Origin: Anaerolineaceae bacterium
GTDB lineage: Bacteria; Chloroflexota; Anaerolineae; Anaerolineales; Villigracilaceae
Assembly (NCBI GenBank): GCA_009885525.1
Contig: VFKN01000033.1
Coordinates: 1-44,173 of the forward strand
Direction of reading: 5' to 3'
DNA length: 44,173 nucleotides
A model generated the notes under the pieces. It was given only the letters and a program-made list of their open reading frames with translations, did not search any database and was not told where the DNA came from. Shown piece after piece: positions 35,545 through 44,173 of the stretch. The first letter of the stretch is position 1, and each line of letters opens with the position of its first letter. Made by a program: the position numbers and the translations under genes.

Positions 35545-37599
35545 TTATTTCTTCTTCTCAATGAATTGGACATACTTCGAGCCTGCCAGCCCGTAATCAT
35601 ACGGCTCGCCTACAACCTCAAACGGCTGATCATAGTTGTGCGTGGGCATGGGTGAAGGGACCTGCCACTCAGGTGAGCGTGAGTTCCATATATTGCCTTC
35701 AGCCTTTTCACCGTTATTGATGCTGTTGAAGAAGTTATAGATAAAGATCAACACCGAGAGAGCGATAAGGTAACCCATTACGGTCAGCATCAGATGATAA
35801 GTATCAAATCCCATCGTGGGATCGTAATCCACGATACGGCGGCGCATACCGAGCAAACCGATGCGCATCATGCCCAAGGTTAGGGCGAAAAAGGCAGGTG
35901 TCATCAACCAAAAATGGATCTTGCCAAGCGTTTCGTTCATGCGGCGACCAGTCGCTTTGGGGAACCAGTAATACAGCGCAGCAAAGAACGGGAAAACGAA
36001 TCCACCAAAAATTGTGTCGTGGAAATGGCCAACGATGAAGTAGGTATCATGTAAGTGCAAATCTACAGAAACCGTTGCGTTGGGCGGGCCTGTCAGACCT
36101 CCCAGCAAAAACACAACGATACCGCCAAGCACGAACAGCATCGGCGTAGGTGTCTCGATTTTCCCCTTCCACAATGTGGCAACCCACGAGAAGAATTTCA
36201 CGCCCGTAGGGATCGCAACCAACAAGGTGCTATACATGAACGGTACGCGCAGATATTCGTTCATGCCGGAGGTAAACATGTGATGCGCCCACACAAGGAA
36301 ACCGACGAGCGCAATACCAAGCGAAGACATCGCGATCCATTTATATCCAAACAACGGCTTGCGAGAGAACACAGGCAGAAGTTCAGAGATCACACCGAGA
36401 CCGGGCAGCACAAACACATACACGGCTGGGTGTGAATAGAACCAGAAAAGATGCTGGAAGAGAACGGGGTTTCCGCCTTTGGCTGGATCAAAGAAGCCCA
36501 TGCCAAACAAGCGCTGAAACATCACCAACTGGAAGGAGAGACCGATCAACTGTGTGGCGGTCAGCGAAATGATGGATGTGGCAATCGAAGCCCACACGAG
36601 GATCGGCATACGGAACGCGGTCATACCTTTTGCACGCATACGCAACACAGTGGCGACGATATTCAAACCACCCAGGATGGATGACCACCCCGCAACAAAT
36701 ACGCCGAGAAAGAACATCTGCATACCGACAGGCGCACGAGCGGAAAGCGGAGGATAAGCAGTCCAGCCTGTATCGAAGCCTCCGAGCACAAGGCTCATCA
36801 ATAATAAAACGGAAGCAGGAACTGCCACCCAGAATGAAAATGCATTCAAGCGAGGAAACGCCATATCCTGCGCGCCGAGCAAAAGCGGAACGACATAGTT
36901 CATAATACCCGCAACGCCCAATAGAATCGACACGATCATAATCATGCCGTGCAGGGACATCAGCGTGTTATACAACTGCGGGCCGTTCTGCCCAAACAGT
37001 TTCATATCCAATGTCAGGAACTGCAAGGAAGACTGCGCCAACTCCGTGCGGAAGATCAACGCGAACAAACCGCCGATACTGATCAACAAAAGCGCAGTAA
37101 CTGTATATTGAATACCAATCACCTTATGATCCAAAGAGACGGCAAAGTATTTTTCCCAGCCATGATAATGTTCTTCATGTTCTTCGGGAGTATCAATGCC
37201 GCGCGCCCACTTCACCCAATCATCCACAGCGCCAACGCCGAAGATAAAAGAGATGGCACCAACAAATGCGCCAAATACCCATGACGGTTCGGTAAAGAAG
37301 AAATCACCAAAAGCCGACAGCCCCATAATCGCGCGAATACCCGCAACAAAAAAACCGCCCAGCAACGTGCCGACAACCTGCCAGACCAAGCCGCGCGTAA
37401 TTCCGCGATATCCAAATAGGCCGAAGAAAAAAGCGGTGAAGCCGAGAAGCAAAGTAAACAAAGACGGCACAGAACCTGAGAAGCGCAATGAACGCACTAC
37501 CAGAAAATCTACGCCAAGCCCAAGCGCGTATCCTACAAGTCCGAAGAGGACTAAAAACAATAAGCCGCGCCAAACGGGATTCATATTTTTCATCATCAT
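35545..37599 (-). CDS. ctaD: Cytochrome c oxidase subunit I with extra N-terminal TM domain
   Basis: LMSLHGMIMIVSILLG, WFYSHPAVYVFVLPGLGVISE, VWAHHMFTSGM, DLHLHDTYFIVGHFHDTIFGG; about 150 aa N-terminal extension. Confidence 0.95.
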   Translation of the reverse strand: MMMKNMNPVWRGLLFLVLFGLVGYALGLGVDFLVVRSLRFSGSVPSLFTLLLGFTAFFFGLFGYRGITRGLVWQVVGTLLGGFFVAGIRAIMGLSAFGDFFFTEPSWVFGAFVGAISFIFGVGAVDDWVKWARGIDTPEEHEEHYHGWEKYFAVSLDHKVIGIQYTVTALLLISIGGLFALIFRTELAQSSLQFLTLDMKLFGQNGPQLYNTLMSLHGMIMIVSILLGVAGIMNYVVPLLLGAQDMAFPRLNAFSFWVAVPASVLLLMSLVLGGFDTGWTAYPPLSARAPVGMQMFFLGVFVAGWSSILGGLNIVATVLRMRAKGMTAFRMPILVWASIATSIISLTATQLIGLSFQLVMFQRLFGMGFFDPAKGGNPVLFQHLFWFYSHPAVYVFVLPGLGVISELLPVFSRKPLFGYKWIAMSSLGIALVGFLVWAHHMFTSGMNEYLRVPFMYSTLLVAIPTGVKFFSWVATLWKGKIETPTPMLFVLGGIVVFLLGGLTGPPNATVSVDLHLHDTYFIVGHFHDTIFGGFVFPFFAALYYWFPKATGRRMNETLGKIHFWLMTPAFFALTLGMMRIGLLGMRRRIVDYDPTMGFDTYHLMLTVMGYLIALSVLIFIYNFFNSINNGEKAEGNIWNSRSPEWQVPSPMPTHNYDQPFEVVGEPYDYGLAGSKYVQFIEKKK

Positions 37600-37620
37600 A
37601 TTTCCTCTTTCCTCCGCCAA

Positions 37621-38643
37621 TTATTTTAATGTCTGGATGTACGCGACAAGGTTGGCAATTTCTTCAGGTGTGAAGGGATACTGAGGCATGGCAGGCTGGA
37701 AGCCTTCCACAACCTTGGCATTTGGAGCCGCAATCGACTCGGTTAAATAGGCTTCATCTGCAGTCACAGTTGAGCCATCAGCCAGTTTCACTTGAGAATT
37801 GAACAAATCCTGCCATGTAGGGCCAACGCCGGCTTTACCATCAAGCGAATGACAGCCTGTGCAGCCATTCGCTGCCACAAGCAACTGCCCCGCTCCTTCA
37901 GGAGTCTTGGCGGCTTGGGCTTCGACTTGGCGCGCATTCAGCCATGCATCGAAGTTTTTCTGCGACACAACATTAACCGGGCTTTCCATATTATAGTGCG
38001 AGGTACCGCATAACTCCGCGCAGCGCACTTTATACGAACCTTCCAATGTCGGCGTGACGCGATACTCAGTCACGCGGCCCGGCACTACATCCTGCTTCAT
38101 GCGAAACTCGGGGACAAAAAATGAATGGAGAACACCATCCAAAGGAGATTCCATTTTCAATAACACCTGTTTCCCTACTGGCAGGTACAACTCATTGGAA
38201 ATCACGCCGGCTTGAGGATATTCAAAACTCCATGACCATTGTCTGGCCATCACCTTGATAACCATTGCATTCGGGTCTGCGCGCAGCGTTTCACTCAATG
38301 AGTACGCACCAAAATAGGCAAACGCCACCACTATAAACAATGGAACAACCGTCCATGTAATTTCCAACGCGGTATTGCCCTCAATATGTTCCGCATCGGT
38401 TGTGTCGCCCTTTTTGCGCCGGAACATAATCAGGCTATACCCAATCGGCACAGCGATCAACGCAAAAAGGAAGGACATGGCAATCATTTGCAGATTCCAC
38501 ATCCAATCAATTGAGCCAGCCTGGCTGATCGACCCTGCCTGCGCGCTTGCCGCAACGGGCATCAATCCAAGGGAGGTCAGACCAAAGTATGTGGCAAAAG
38601 CCATTACAATGATCAACACCCCAACAACAATGAAATGTCGCAT
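37621..38643 (-). CDS. ctaC: Cytochrome c oxidase subunit II with C-terminal cytochrome c domain
   Basis: CuA motif VRCAELCGTSHYNM; ARQWSWSFEYPQAG; heme c motif CTGCHS. Confidence 0.95.
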   Translation of the reverse strand: MRHFIVVGVLIIVMAFATYFGLTSLGLMPVAASAQAGSISQAGSIDWMWNLQMIAMSFLFALIAVPIGYSLIMFRRKKGDTTDAEHIEGNTALEITWTVVPLFIVVAFAYFGAYSLSETLRADPNAMVIKVMARQWSWSFEYPQAGVISNELYLPVGKQVLLKMESPLDGVLHSFFVPEFRMKQDVVPGRVTEYRVTPTLEGSYKVRCAELCGTSHYNMESPVNVVSQKNFDAWLNARQVEAQAAKTPEGAGQLLVAANGCTGCHSLDGKAGVGPTWQDLFNSQVKLADGSTVTADEAYLTESIAAPNAKVVEGFQPAMPQYPFTPEEIANLVAYIQTLK

Positions 38644-38836
38644 ACACTCTCTCCTCAAAACAGACATAAAGGGGAAAACCACCCCGAATTACAAACGCTT
38701 TAATTTACCAAAGTTTCTTATATTTGTCACTAATTTTAAGGGTGATTGTCACAAATACTACAAACAGACGAATCCCGCGCAGACATACTCAACTCGGGTT
38801 TAATCCTGATTTCAAAATAGATTCGCGTCCTGAGTA

Positions 38837-39304
38837 TTATTCGGTAACCCTTAAAGCAGACAGCAGTTCCGCGCTATGCTCCGCCGGACGGACATTCTCA
38901 AACATCTTCTTGATATTTCCTTCCCCGTCAATCAAAAACGTAGTTCGTAATACACCTTCATATTCCTTGCCCATAAATTTCTTGGGCCCCCATACCCCAT
39001 ATGCATCACACACTTTATGTTCTTCATCCACCAACAGTGGAAAGGGCAGCGAAAACTTTTTCTTAAACTTCACATGCGACTCAACCGAATCAGGGCTGAC
39101 TCCCAAAACGACCACGCCCGCCTTTTCATACGCGGAGTAATCATCGCGAAAATTACACGCCTCTTTTGTGCAGCCCGGCGTATCATCCTTGGGATAAAAA
39201 TATAGCACCACATTCCTTCCGCGAAAATCAGATAATTTTCGGAGGACACCCGTATCGTCAATCATTTCAAATTCAGGAGCAGGTATTCCAGATTGAATTG
39301 GCAT
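38837..39304 (-). CDS. bcp: Thioredoxin-dependent peroxiredoxin (Bcp type)
   Basis: YFYPKDDTPGCTKEACNFRDDYSAY. Confidence 0.95.
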   Translation of the reverse strand: MPIQSGIPAPEFEMIDDTGVLRKLSDFRGRNVVLYFYPKDDTPGCTKEACNFRDDYSAYEKAGVVVLGVSPDSVESHVKFKKKFSLPFPLLVDEEHKVCDAYGVWGPKKFMGKEYEGVLRTTFLIDGEGNIKKMFENVRPAEHSAELLSALRVTE

Positions 39305-39355
39305 TTTAAAAATATCCTTTATTTAAGTAATCGATCCGATTTGCGACGAATAAAA

Positions 39356-39385
39356 AAACGACGCATCATAATAGATGCGTCGTTT
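39356..39385 (-). terminator. Rho-independent terminator
   Basis: AAACGACGCATC-ATAATA-GATGCGTCGTTT downstream of the cytochrome c gene. Confidence 0.75.
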
Positions 39386-39403
39386 ATAAATCAAACTTAC
39401 CTG

Positions 39404-39808
39404 TTATGGCTTAAGTGTGCGGACAAAAGCAACAGCCTGCCAGATCTGCTCATCGGTAAGCACGCCCTTCCACGCAACCATGGAAGTGCCTTCCTTGCCG
39501 GTGTTAATGCGCCAATACAGGAAGTCATCACCAACGGTGGGAGCAAGTATCGCGAGGTTCTTCGGAGCAGGATCAAGCGCTGCGCCGGCAGGGCCATCGC
39601 CATGACCCTGAGGGCCATGGCAGGATACGCAATTTGTCTTAAAAACTTCCGCGCCAGCAGTGGCAGCATCCGCACCAAGAGGGCTGGTCTTGCCCGCATA
39701 TTCAGCAGGAACTGGAACCGGAGTAGCCACAGCAGCCGAGCTGCCCCCGCCACAAGCGGTCAGCACAACCGCGATCAAAACCAATACGACAAACAAAACT
39801 TTCTTCAT
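39404..39808 (-). CDS. c-type cytochrome lipoprotein
   Basis: Signal with lipobox LTACGGG; TNCVSCHGPQGHGDGPAG; methionine-ligand region GTSMVAWKGVLTDEQIWQAVAFVRTL. Confidence 0.9.
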   Translation of the reverse strand: MKKVLFVVLVLIAVVLTACGGGSSAAVATPVPVPAEYAGKTSPLGADAATAGAEVFKTNCVSCHGPQGHGDGPAGAALDPAPKNLAILAPTVGDDFLYWRINTGKEGTSMVAWKGVLTDEQIWQAVAFVRTLKP

Positions 39809-39915
39809 TCTGCACTTCTCCATTTGTGAAAATATTTGCAATAGCAAGATGCAATTATATACACATTCTGGAATTATGTACAGAATTCGACTGGTCTTTG
39901 TTATTTGTACTAAGT

Positions 39916-41148
39916 TTACGCTCCAATTGTCACAGCCAGAACATCATAATATGTTCCAGCGCCAAAACCATCAAAGAGGATATTGTCATTGGGTCTCATT
40001 TTTGGCAGTTGCCGCAGAAAAGCGACCATGTTGCTTGCCGCGCTCACATTCCCAAAGTCACTCACCAGCCATGGCATGGGGAAATCAATGCCAATATTCT
40101 GCAGTTGCTTCGCCTTTAATAAATTGATCTTGTAATTGGCATGGTGAACAATACCAACTGAAATTTTCTTATCAGGCGTGCCCACCTTGTTCATTAATTC
40201 GGCATATTCATTGAAGACTTCAGTCACAACCTGTACGCCCGTGCGGACAAATAGTTTGACCATGCCCATCGGTCCTGACATGGCAATTGGAGAGCCGTCT
40301 TCGGGTTCATGCATCAAACCCGCCACGCGGATGTGGGATGGGGCTTCCTGCGTAAACTCAATCAGTGACTCTTTTCCCTTTTCGCGTGAATGCGGATAAT
40401 ACATGCGGATCGCCAATACACCCTCCCCATCAAAGGCTTCGCGGTCTTTTCCTACTAAAAACTTAAAAGTTTCACCGGGGATCACGCCAATAACCCCAGC
40501 CGCGTTTGCAAATAACTGTAACGCATTCTTATCGCGTGCGTGATATGTAAATCTGCTCAAGCCTTCGATCCCGCCCACCAAAACTTTTTTACCTTTCAAT
40601 TCCTCGGCGATGTTCATCTGGCCTTTACGTGTGAGAGCAGGATTGAGCGCCAAATGCAGACTCGCAACAGAACTATCGCACGCTTTATGTACGCTGACCT
40701 TTAACGCACTTTCAGGAATTCCAGCAAGATTTGATATCCGGCTGACATAATCAGGCACAACCGGTCCACCCGCGCCAATCAAGACAGCCTGAACATCTTC
40801 GGGCTGCCAGCCATTGGCAAGCGCAGCTTCACGCAGTAAACGCGCGCCGATGGTTAACTCAAGCTCGGTGTGTTCAGCATCACTTAAGTTGGGTGTATGG
40901 TGACGGCTAAGAAAACCCAATTCCGCAAGGTTAATGGCCTCTGAATCTTTAAGGATTTCCCCTGAACGTTGCGCAACCAGATCAGGCATATGCGTATTAT
41001 CATAACTTTCACCCCATGAACCATACACGCCGCCAACCCCTACCGCGGAATTGGTTACGCTTTCAAATCCGAATGGAATTCCACCTGCAACGGGGATAAT
41101 TTCCTTTACAACATTCGGACGGTCAAAAAAAGAATTACTTTTCGTCAT
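39916..41148 (-). CDS. 3-oxoacyl-ACP synthase III-like thiolase-fold enzyme
   Basis: Cys in KACDSSVASLHLAL, His in VHHANYKI, Asn in FGNVSAASNM form the KAS III catalytic set. Confidence 0.8.
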   Translation of the reverse strand: MTKSNSFFDRPNVVKEIIPVAGGIPFGFESVTNSAVGVGGVYGSWGESYDNTHMPDLVAQRSGEILKDSEAINLAELGFLSRHHTPNLSDAEHTELELTIGARLLREAALANGWQPEDVQAVLIGAGGPVVPDYVSRISNLAGIPESALKVSVHKACDSSVASLHLALNPALTRKGQMNIAEELKGKKVLVGGIEGLSRFTYHARDKNALQLFANAAGVIGVIPGETFKFLVGKDREAFDGEGVLAIRMYYPHSREKGKESLIEFTQEAPSHIRVAGLMHEPEDGSPIAMSGPMGMVKLFVRTGVQVVTEVFNEYAELMNKVGTPDKKISVGIVHHANYKINLLKAKQLQNIGIDFPMPWLVSDFGNVSAASNMVAFLRQLPKMRPNDNILFDGFGAGTYYDVLAVTIGA

Positions 41149-41337
41149 GTTCGTTTACTCCAATTTTTAAATAAAACATCAAGTTCATTACCATAACACC
41201 AATCTTCACATTTCGCTACTATTCTTTCAATCTAAATTAAAAATAATTATATATTATTTCAACCTTAAAATATTTCAAAACACATCCAAATATCTTGTAA
41301 TTAACTCAAATACCAATATACTAAAGAAATAAATTTT

Positions 41338-41470
41338 GTAACTACTCGGCCCCCGTAAGCATGTCGCTGCGAGGCGCTCTTGTTCTTGCCGAAGCAGTCA
41401 CCTCATCAAGAAGATTGCTTCGTCGGAAAGAGCAACAGCCCTCCTCGCAATGACATGGCTGAGTAGTTAC
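41338..41470. mobile_element. 133-bp MITE-like element with 13-bp TIR and 8-bp target site duplication TAAATTTT
   Basis: GTAACTACTCGGC / GCTGAGTAGTTAC (1 mismatch), flanked by TAAATTTT at 41330-41337 and 41471-41478; contains the GCGAG..AGATTGCTTCGTCGG..CCCTCCTCGCAATGACAT core seen at 23281-23365. Confidence 0.9.
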
Positions 41471-41511
41471 TAAATTTTCAACGCGTTTTATTATACAAGG
41501 AGATGACAAAC

Positions 41512-42000
41512 ATGGTATCAGTAATGGAAAGACTTGCAATACGAACGGAAAATAAATTTAGAAGTCTTATTACAAAACAGGCTTACAAAAAAGGCGAAGT
41601 AATGTGCATCATCCCCAGCGAGAACATCATGGACAAACCCAATCGCTTCACGGTGCAAATCGCAAAAGACAAGCACACACACGTCGGCAAGCTGGCTGCG
41701 CTCAATCACTCCTGCAACCCGAATGTAATTCTTGACACAGAACACATGGTGATGATCGCATGCCGCGACATCGAAAAAGGCGAGGAACTTTCCTTCTTCT
41801 ACCCAGCCACGGAATGGGAGATGCAAGCGCCGTTCATTTGCTTATGCGGCTCCGCGAACTGCATCCACGTTGTAGCGGGCGCGCGCTTTCTGCCGCTCTC
41901 CACACTGGAAAATCATTACCTGAGTAAACACATCCGCGAGGAAATGATCGAACTGCTCAACGGCACAAAATCGCATTTAGAAAAGTTACAGGGAAATTAA
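41512..42000 (+). CDS. SET domain-containing protein
   Basis: AALNHSCNPNVILD, DIEKGEELSFFYPATEWEM, post-SET-like CLCGSANC; SD AAGGAG at 41497-41502 favours ATG 41512. Confidence 0.85.
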   Translation: MVSVMERLAIRTENKFRSLITKQAYKKGEVMCIIPSENIMDKPNRFTVQIAKDKHTHVGKLAALNHSCNPNVILDTEHMVMIACRDIEKGEELSFFYPATEWEMQAPFICLCGSANCIHVVAGARFLPLSTLENHYLSKHIREEMIELLNGTKSHLEKLQGN

Positions 42001-42005
42001 TCCAG

Positions 42006-42040
42006 AAACTCGGAGGTCTTGAAGACCTCCGAGTTTTTTT
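42006..42040 (+). terminator. Rho-independent terminator after SET gene, related in sequence to the pabB palindrome
   Basis: AAACTCGGAGGTCTT-G-AAGACCTCCGAGTTTTTTT. Confidence 0.85.
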
Positions 42041-42055
42041 ACCCGGTCAGGCTTT

Positions 42056-42478
42056 TTACAACTTTCGATGCAGCGCCAAAAGCGTATACGCCCCCACCCA
42101 GGGTTTGCCCAAGCGGTGATTGTCTGAAACAATGATCGTGCCAAACTTTGAAGCGATCTGCGGCATGAGCATGGCAATCGCAGCCCAGTCATCGGTCAAC
42201 ACGGCTGCTTTCATCTTCGTTGCGGATTGCCCGGCCCACATCCACTCCATGCGGAACTTATCCGCCTTGACCCAGTAGTCGCGTTTTTCCCACGCAACCA
42301 CAGAAGTATCGATTCCTTCAGAAATAGATTGCAAAGCGAGCGCAATAAACGCCGCTAAATCTTTCGTCTCTGGTGTAACATTTTGCATTCTGGCAAGTTC
42401 ACGAATGCACAGCACAATGGACTTTGTCAAACGGGTTCGTTCTTTTCCAACAGAATCGGGGTTAATCACACGGCTCAA
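42056..42478 (-). CDS. Hypothetical alpha-helical protein
   Basis: 140-aa ORF with plausible coding composition; no recognised domain. Confidence 0.55.
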   Translation of the reverse strand: MSRVINPDSVGKERTRLTKSIVLCIRELARMQNVTPETKDLAAFIALALQSISEGIDTSVVAWEKRDYWVKADKFRMEWMWAGQSATKMKAAVLTDDWAAIAMLMPQIASKFGTIIVSDNHRLGKPWVGAYTLLALHRKL

Positions 42479-42656
42479 CAGAAATTCTCCAAGATTAAAT
42501 TTGAAATTACAAGAGCGGCATTATACCGCCAATCGAAGGTCAAGCGCTGCCACTCGAAATATTTTAAAGATACCTTTTGTTGTATACTTACTCCATTGCG
42601 GACACTAAACAGCAAGCAAAACTTAGGGTCTTTATCAAAATTTCCAAGGTAGATCA

Positions 42657-44168
42657 ATGACCGACAACATTCTCCAATATGAATCGAAAATCTGGGCGAC
42701 CGCCGATCTTTTGCGCGGCTGCGGCATTAAAGAATCTGAATGGCCGTCTTATATGATGCCATTCTTTGCGTTGATTATGATCGAAAGCCGCTTGCTTCGC
42801 CTATTTGAAGAAGAAATCAAGATTGCAGGTGGAGAAAAAGCCTTTGAAGCCATGCGCGAAGATGACAGACTCGCACTCCTTTTGGACAAAAAACAAGGCT
42901 ACAACAAATATCTCTTCGAGCAAAAGAAGTCGCTGGTAGAGATTTGCGCGAATGACAAAACCTTTGAAATTGACTTCGACGCCTACCTGAAAGGCTTTGA
43001 CGAAGAGACCAAAGACCTGCTCGGCGTGGAACCTGGCGATGAAGGCGAAAAATTCCTCAATATCAAAAACTACATCTCCATTTTGAAGAACAAAAAAGTC
43101 CTGCTTGGATATGTCAAAAAGTGGAGCGAGATTGACCTAAAGCCATACAGCAACTCCGACATCACCACATTGGAAGAACACATCAAACGCCGTTGGGCGG
43201 ACATGTCTGCCGAGACAGCAGGCGAGCAATACACGCCCGATGATGTGATCGCGCTCATGGCAGATATTATCGCCTCCAAGATCGAACCGAAAGAAACCCT
43301 GCTCAAAATTTATGACCCTGCCTGTGGTGGCGGAAATTTGCTCTTCGGGGTGGAAGACCGAATCAAGGAATCATTCCCCAATCGGTATACCCAAACCTTT
43401 GGACAGGAATTGAATGACGCCCTCTTCGCGCTTGCCAAGATCGAGAGCCGCTTCCGTGAAGACTCAAAGATCGAAGCAGGCAACACGCTGACAGATGACA
43501 AATTCTACAATGATGAGTTTGACGTTTCCATTGCCAACCCGCCTTTTGGCGTGGACTGGAAAGGCTTCCAAACCGACATTCGCAACGACAAGACGGGACG
43601 CTATAAATATTTCCCCTCCGTTGGCGATGGACAATTGCTCTTTACCCAACACCTGATTTCCAAAATGGCGCATGATGGTGTGGCGGTGATCGTTCACAAC
43701 GGTTCGACCTTGTTCTCAGGTGACGCGGGCAGCAATGAAAGTAACATCCGCAAATGGATGTTGGACGCTGACATCGTAGAAGCCGTAATTCAATTACCCA
43801 CCGATGAATTTTTCAACACGGGTATTTACACCTACCTGTGGGTACTAAACAAAAACAAGAAGCCTCACCAAAAAGGCAGGGTGATGTTGCTCAACGCCAG
43901 CGAGAAATTCAAGCCATTAAGAAAGAATAAAGGCTCGAAGCGCAAGGAAGTGGACGCAGGTAGTCGCCTCGACATTGTGACCACGCTCGGCAAATTTGAA
44001 GATAACGATTATGCCCGCGTCTTCGATAAGGAGTATTTCTATTTCAACAAACAGGCGATTCTGCTCACGAATGTGGACGAGCAAGGTAAGTTTTTACCCG
44101 ACAGCATAAAACTTTCCCCGATCAAACTGGAAAACGGACAGCGGGAAGCACGACTTCGCCTTCTTTGA
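42657..44168 (+). CDS. N-6 DNA methyltransferase, type I HsdM-like (3' part apparently frameshifted; continues past window)
   Basis: SAM motif YDPACGGGNLLFG and catalytic ANPPFGVDW; YTPDDVIALM; the +1 frame at the end reads GKHDFAFFDE to the window edge. Confidence 0.85.
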   Translation: MTDNILQYESKIWATADLLRGCGIKESEWPSYMMPFFALIMIESRLLRLFEEEIKIAGGEKAFEAMREDDRLALLLDKKQGYNKYLFEQKKSLVEICANDKTFEIDFDAYLKGFDEETKDLLGVEPGDEGEKFLNIKNYISILKNKKVLLGYVKKWSEIDLKPYSNSDITTLEEHIKRRWADMSAETAGEQYTPDDVIALMADIIASKIEPKETLLKIYDPACGGGNLLFGVEDRIKESFPNRYTQTFGQELNDALFALAKIESRFREDSKIEAGNTLTDDKFYNDEFDVSIANPPFGVDWKGFQTDIRNDKTGRYKYFPSVGDGQLLFTQHLISKMAHDGVAVIVHNGSTLFSGDAGSNESNIRKWMLDADIVEAVIQLPTDEFFNTGIYTYLWVLNKNKKPHQKGRVMLLNASEKFKPLRKNKGSKRKEVDAGSRLDIVTTLGKFEDNDYARVFDKEYFYFNKQAILLTNVDEQGKFLPDSIKLSPIKLENGQREARLRLL

Positions 44169-44173
44169 CGAGG

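Noticed and set aside
1-44173. CRISPR array, tRNA or rRNA genes
   Set aside because: No regularly spaced direct repeats, no cloverleaf-like intergenic sequence and no rRNA-like stretches recognised by reading.
42657-44173. New defence island centred on the methylase
   Set aside because: Only an HsdM-like gene is visible at the edge; no restriction, specificity or other defence genes lie in the window, so no system can be claimed.

Overview
The gene content and recurrent short palindromic elements suggest a Chloroflexota (Anaerolineae-like) chromosome; this taxonomic call is inference. Main blocks, left to right: (1) a MacA/MacB-type efflux system; (2) lipoproteins, an M32 carboxypeptidase, an M20 peptidase, a Tat-exported amine oxidase, VanZ and a PabB-PabC fusion; (3) a damaged glycerol/dihydroxyacetone locus with intact glpK and dhaL, a truncated PTS enzyme I, an in-frame GlpF'-'DhaK chimera and a frameshifted MOSC remnant; (4) an arsenic operon arsR-arsD-arsA(tandem)-thioredoxin-like ORF-arsC-acr3; (5) a truncated TldD/PmbA, a DUF255 (YyaL-type) protein and TatA; (6) a polytopic GT39/GT87 glycosyltransferase cluster; (7) a cytochrome c oxidase cluster with several fusions, plus a decayed second copy of the ctaB 3' end; (8) peroxiredoxin, cytochrome c, a KAS-III-like enzyme, a SET-domain protein and an HsdM-type methylase that appears frameshifted at the window edge. 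The most distinctive signal is a set of short (about 85-135 bp) non-autonomous inverted-repeat elements. Four have terminal inverted repeats and 8-9 bp direct repeats consistent with target-site duplications. One lies in-frame inside a coding sequence and one replaced a stop codon. No tRNA, rRNA or CRISPR array was recognised. I found no convincing complete new defence system.
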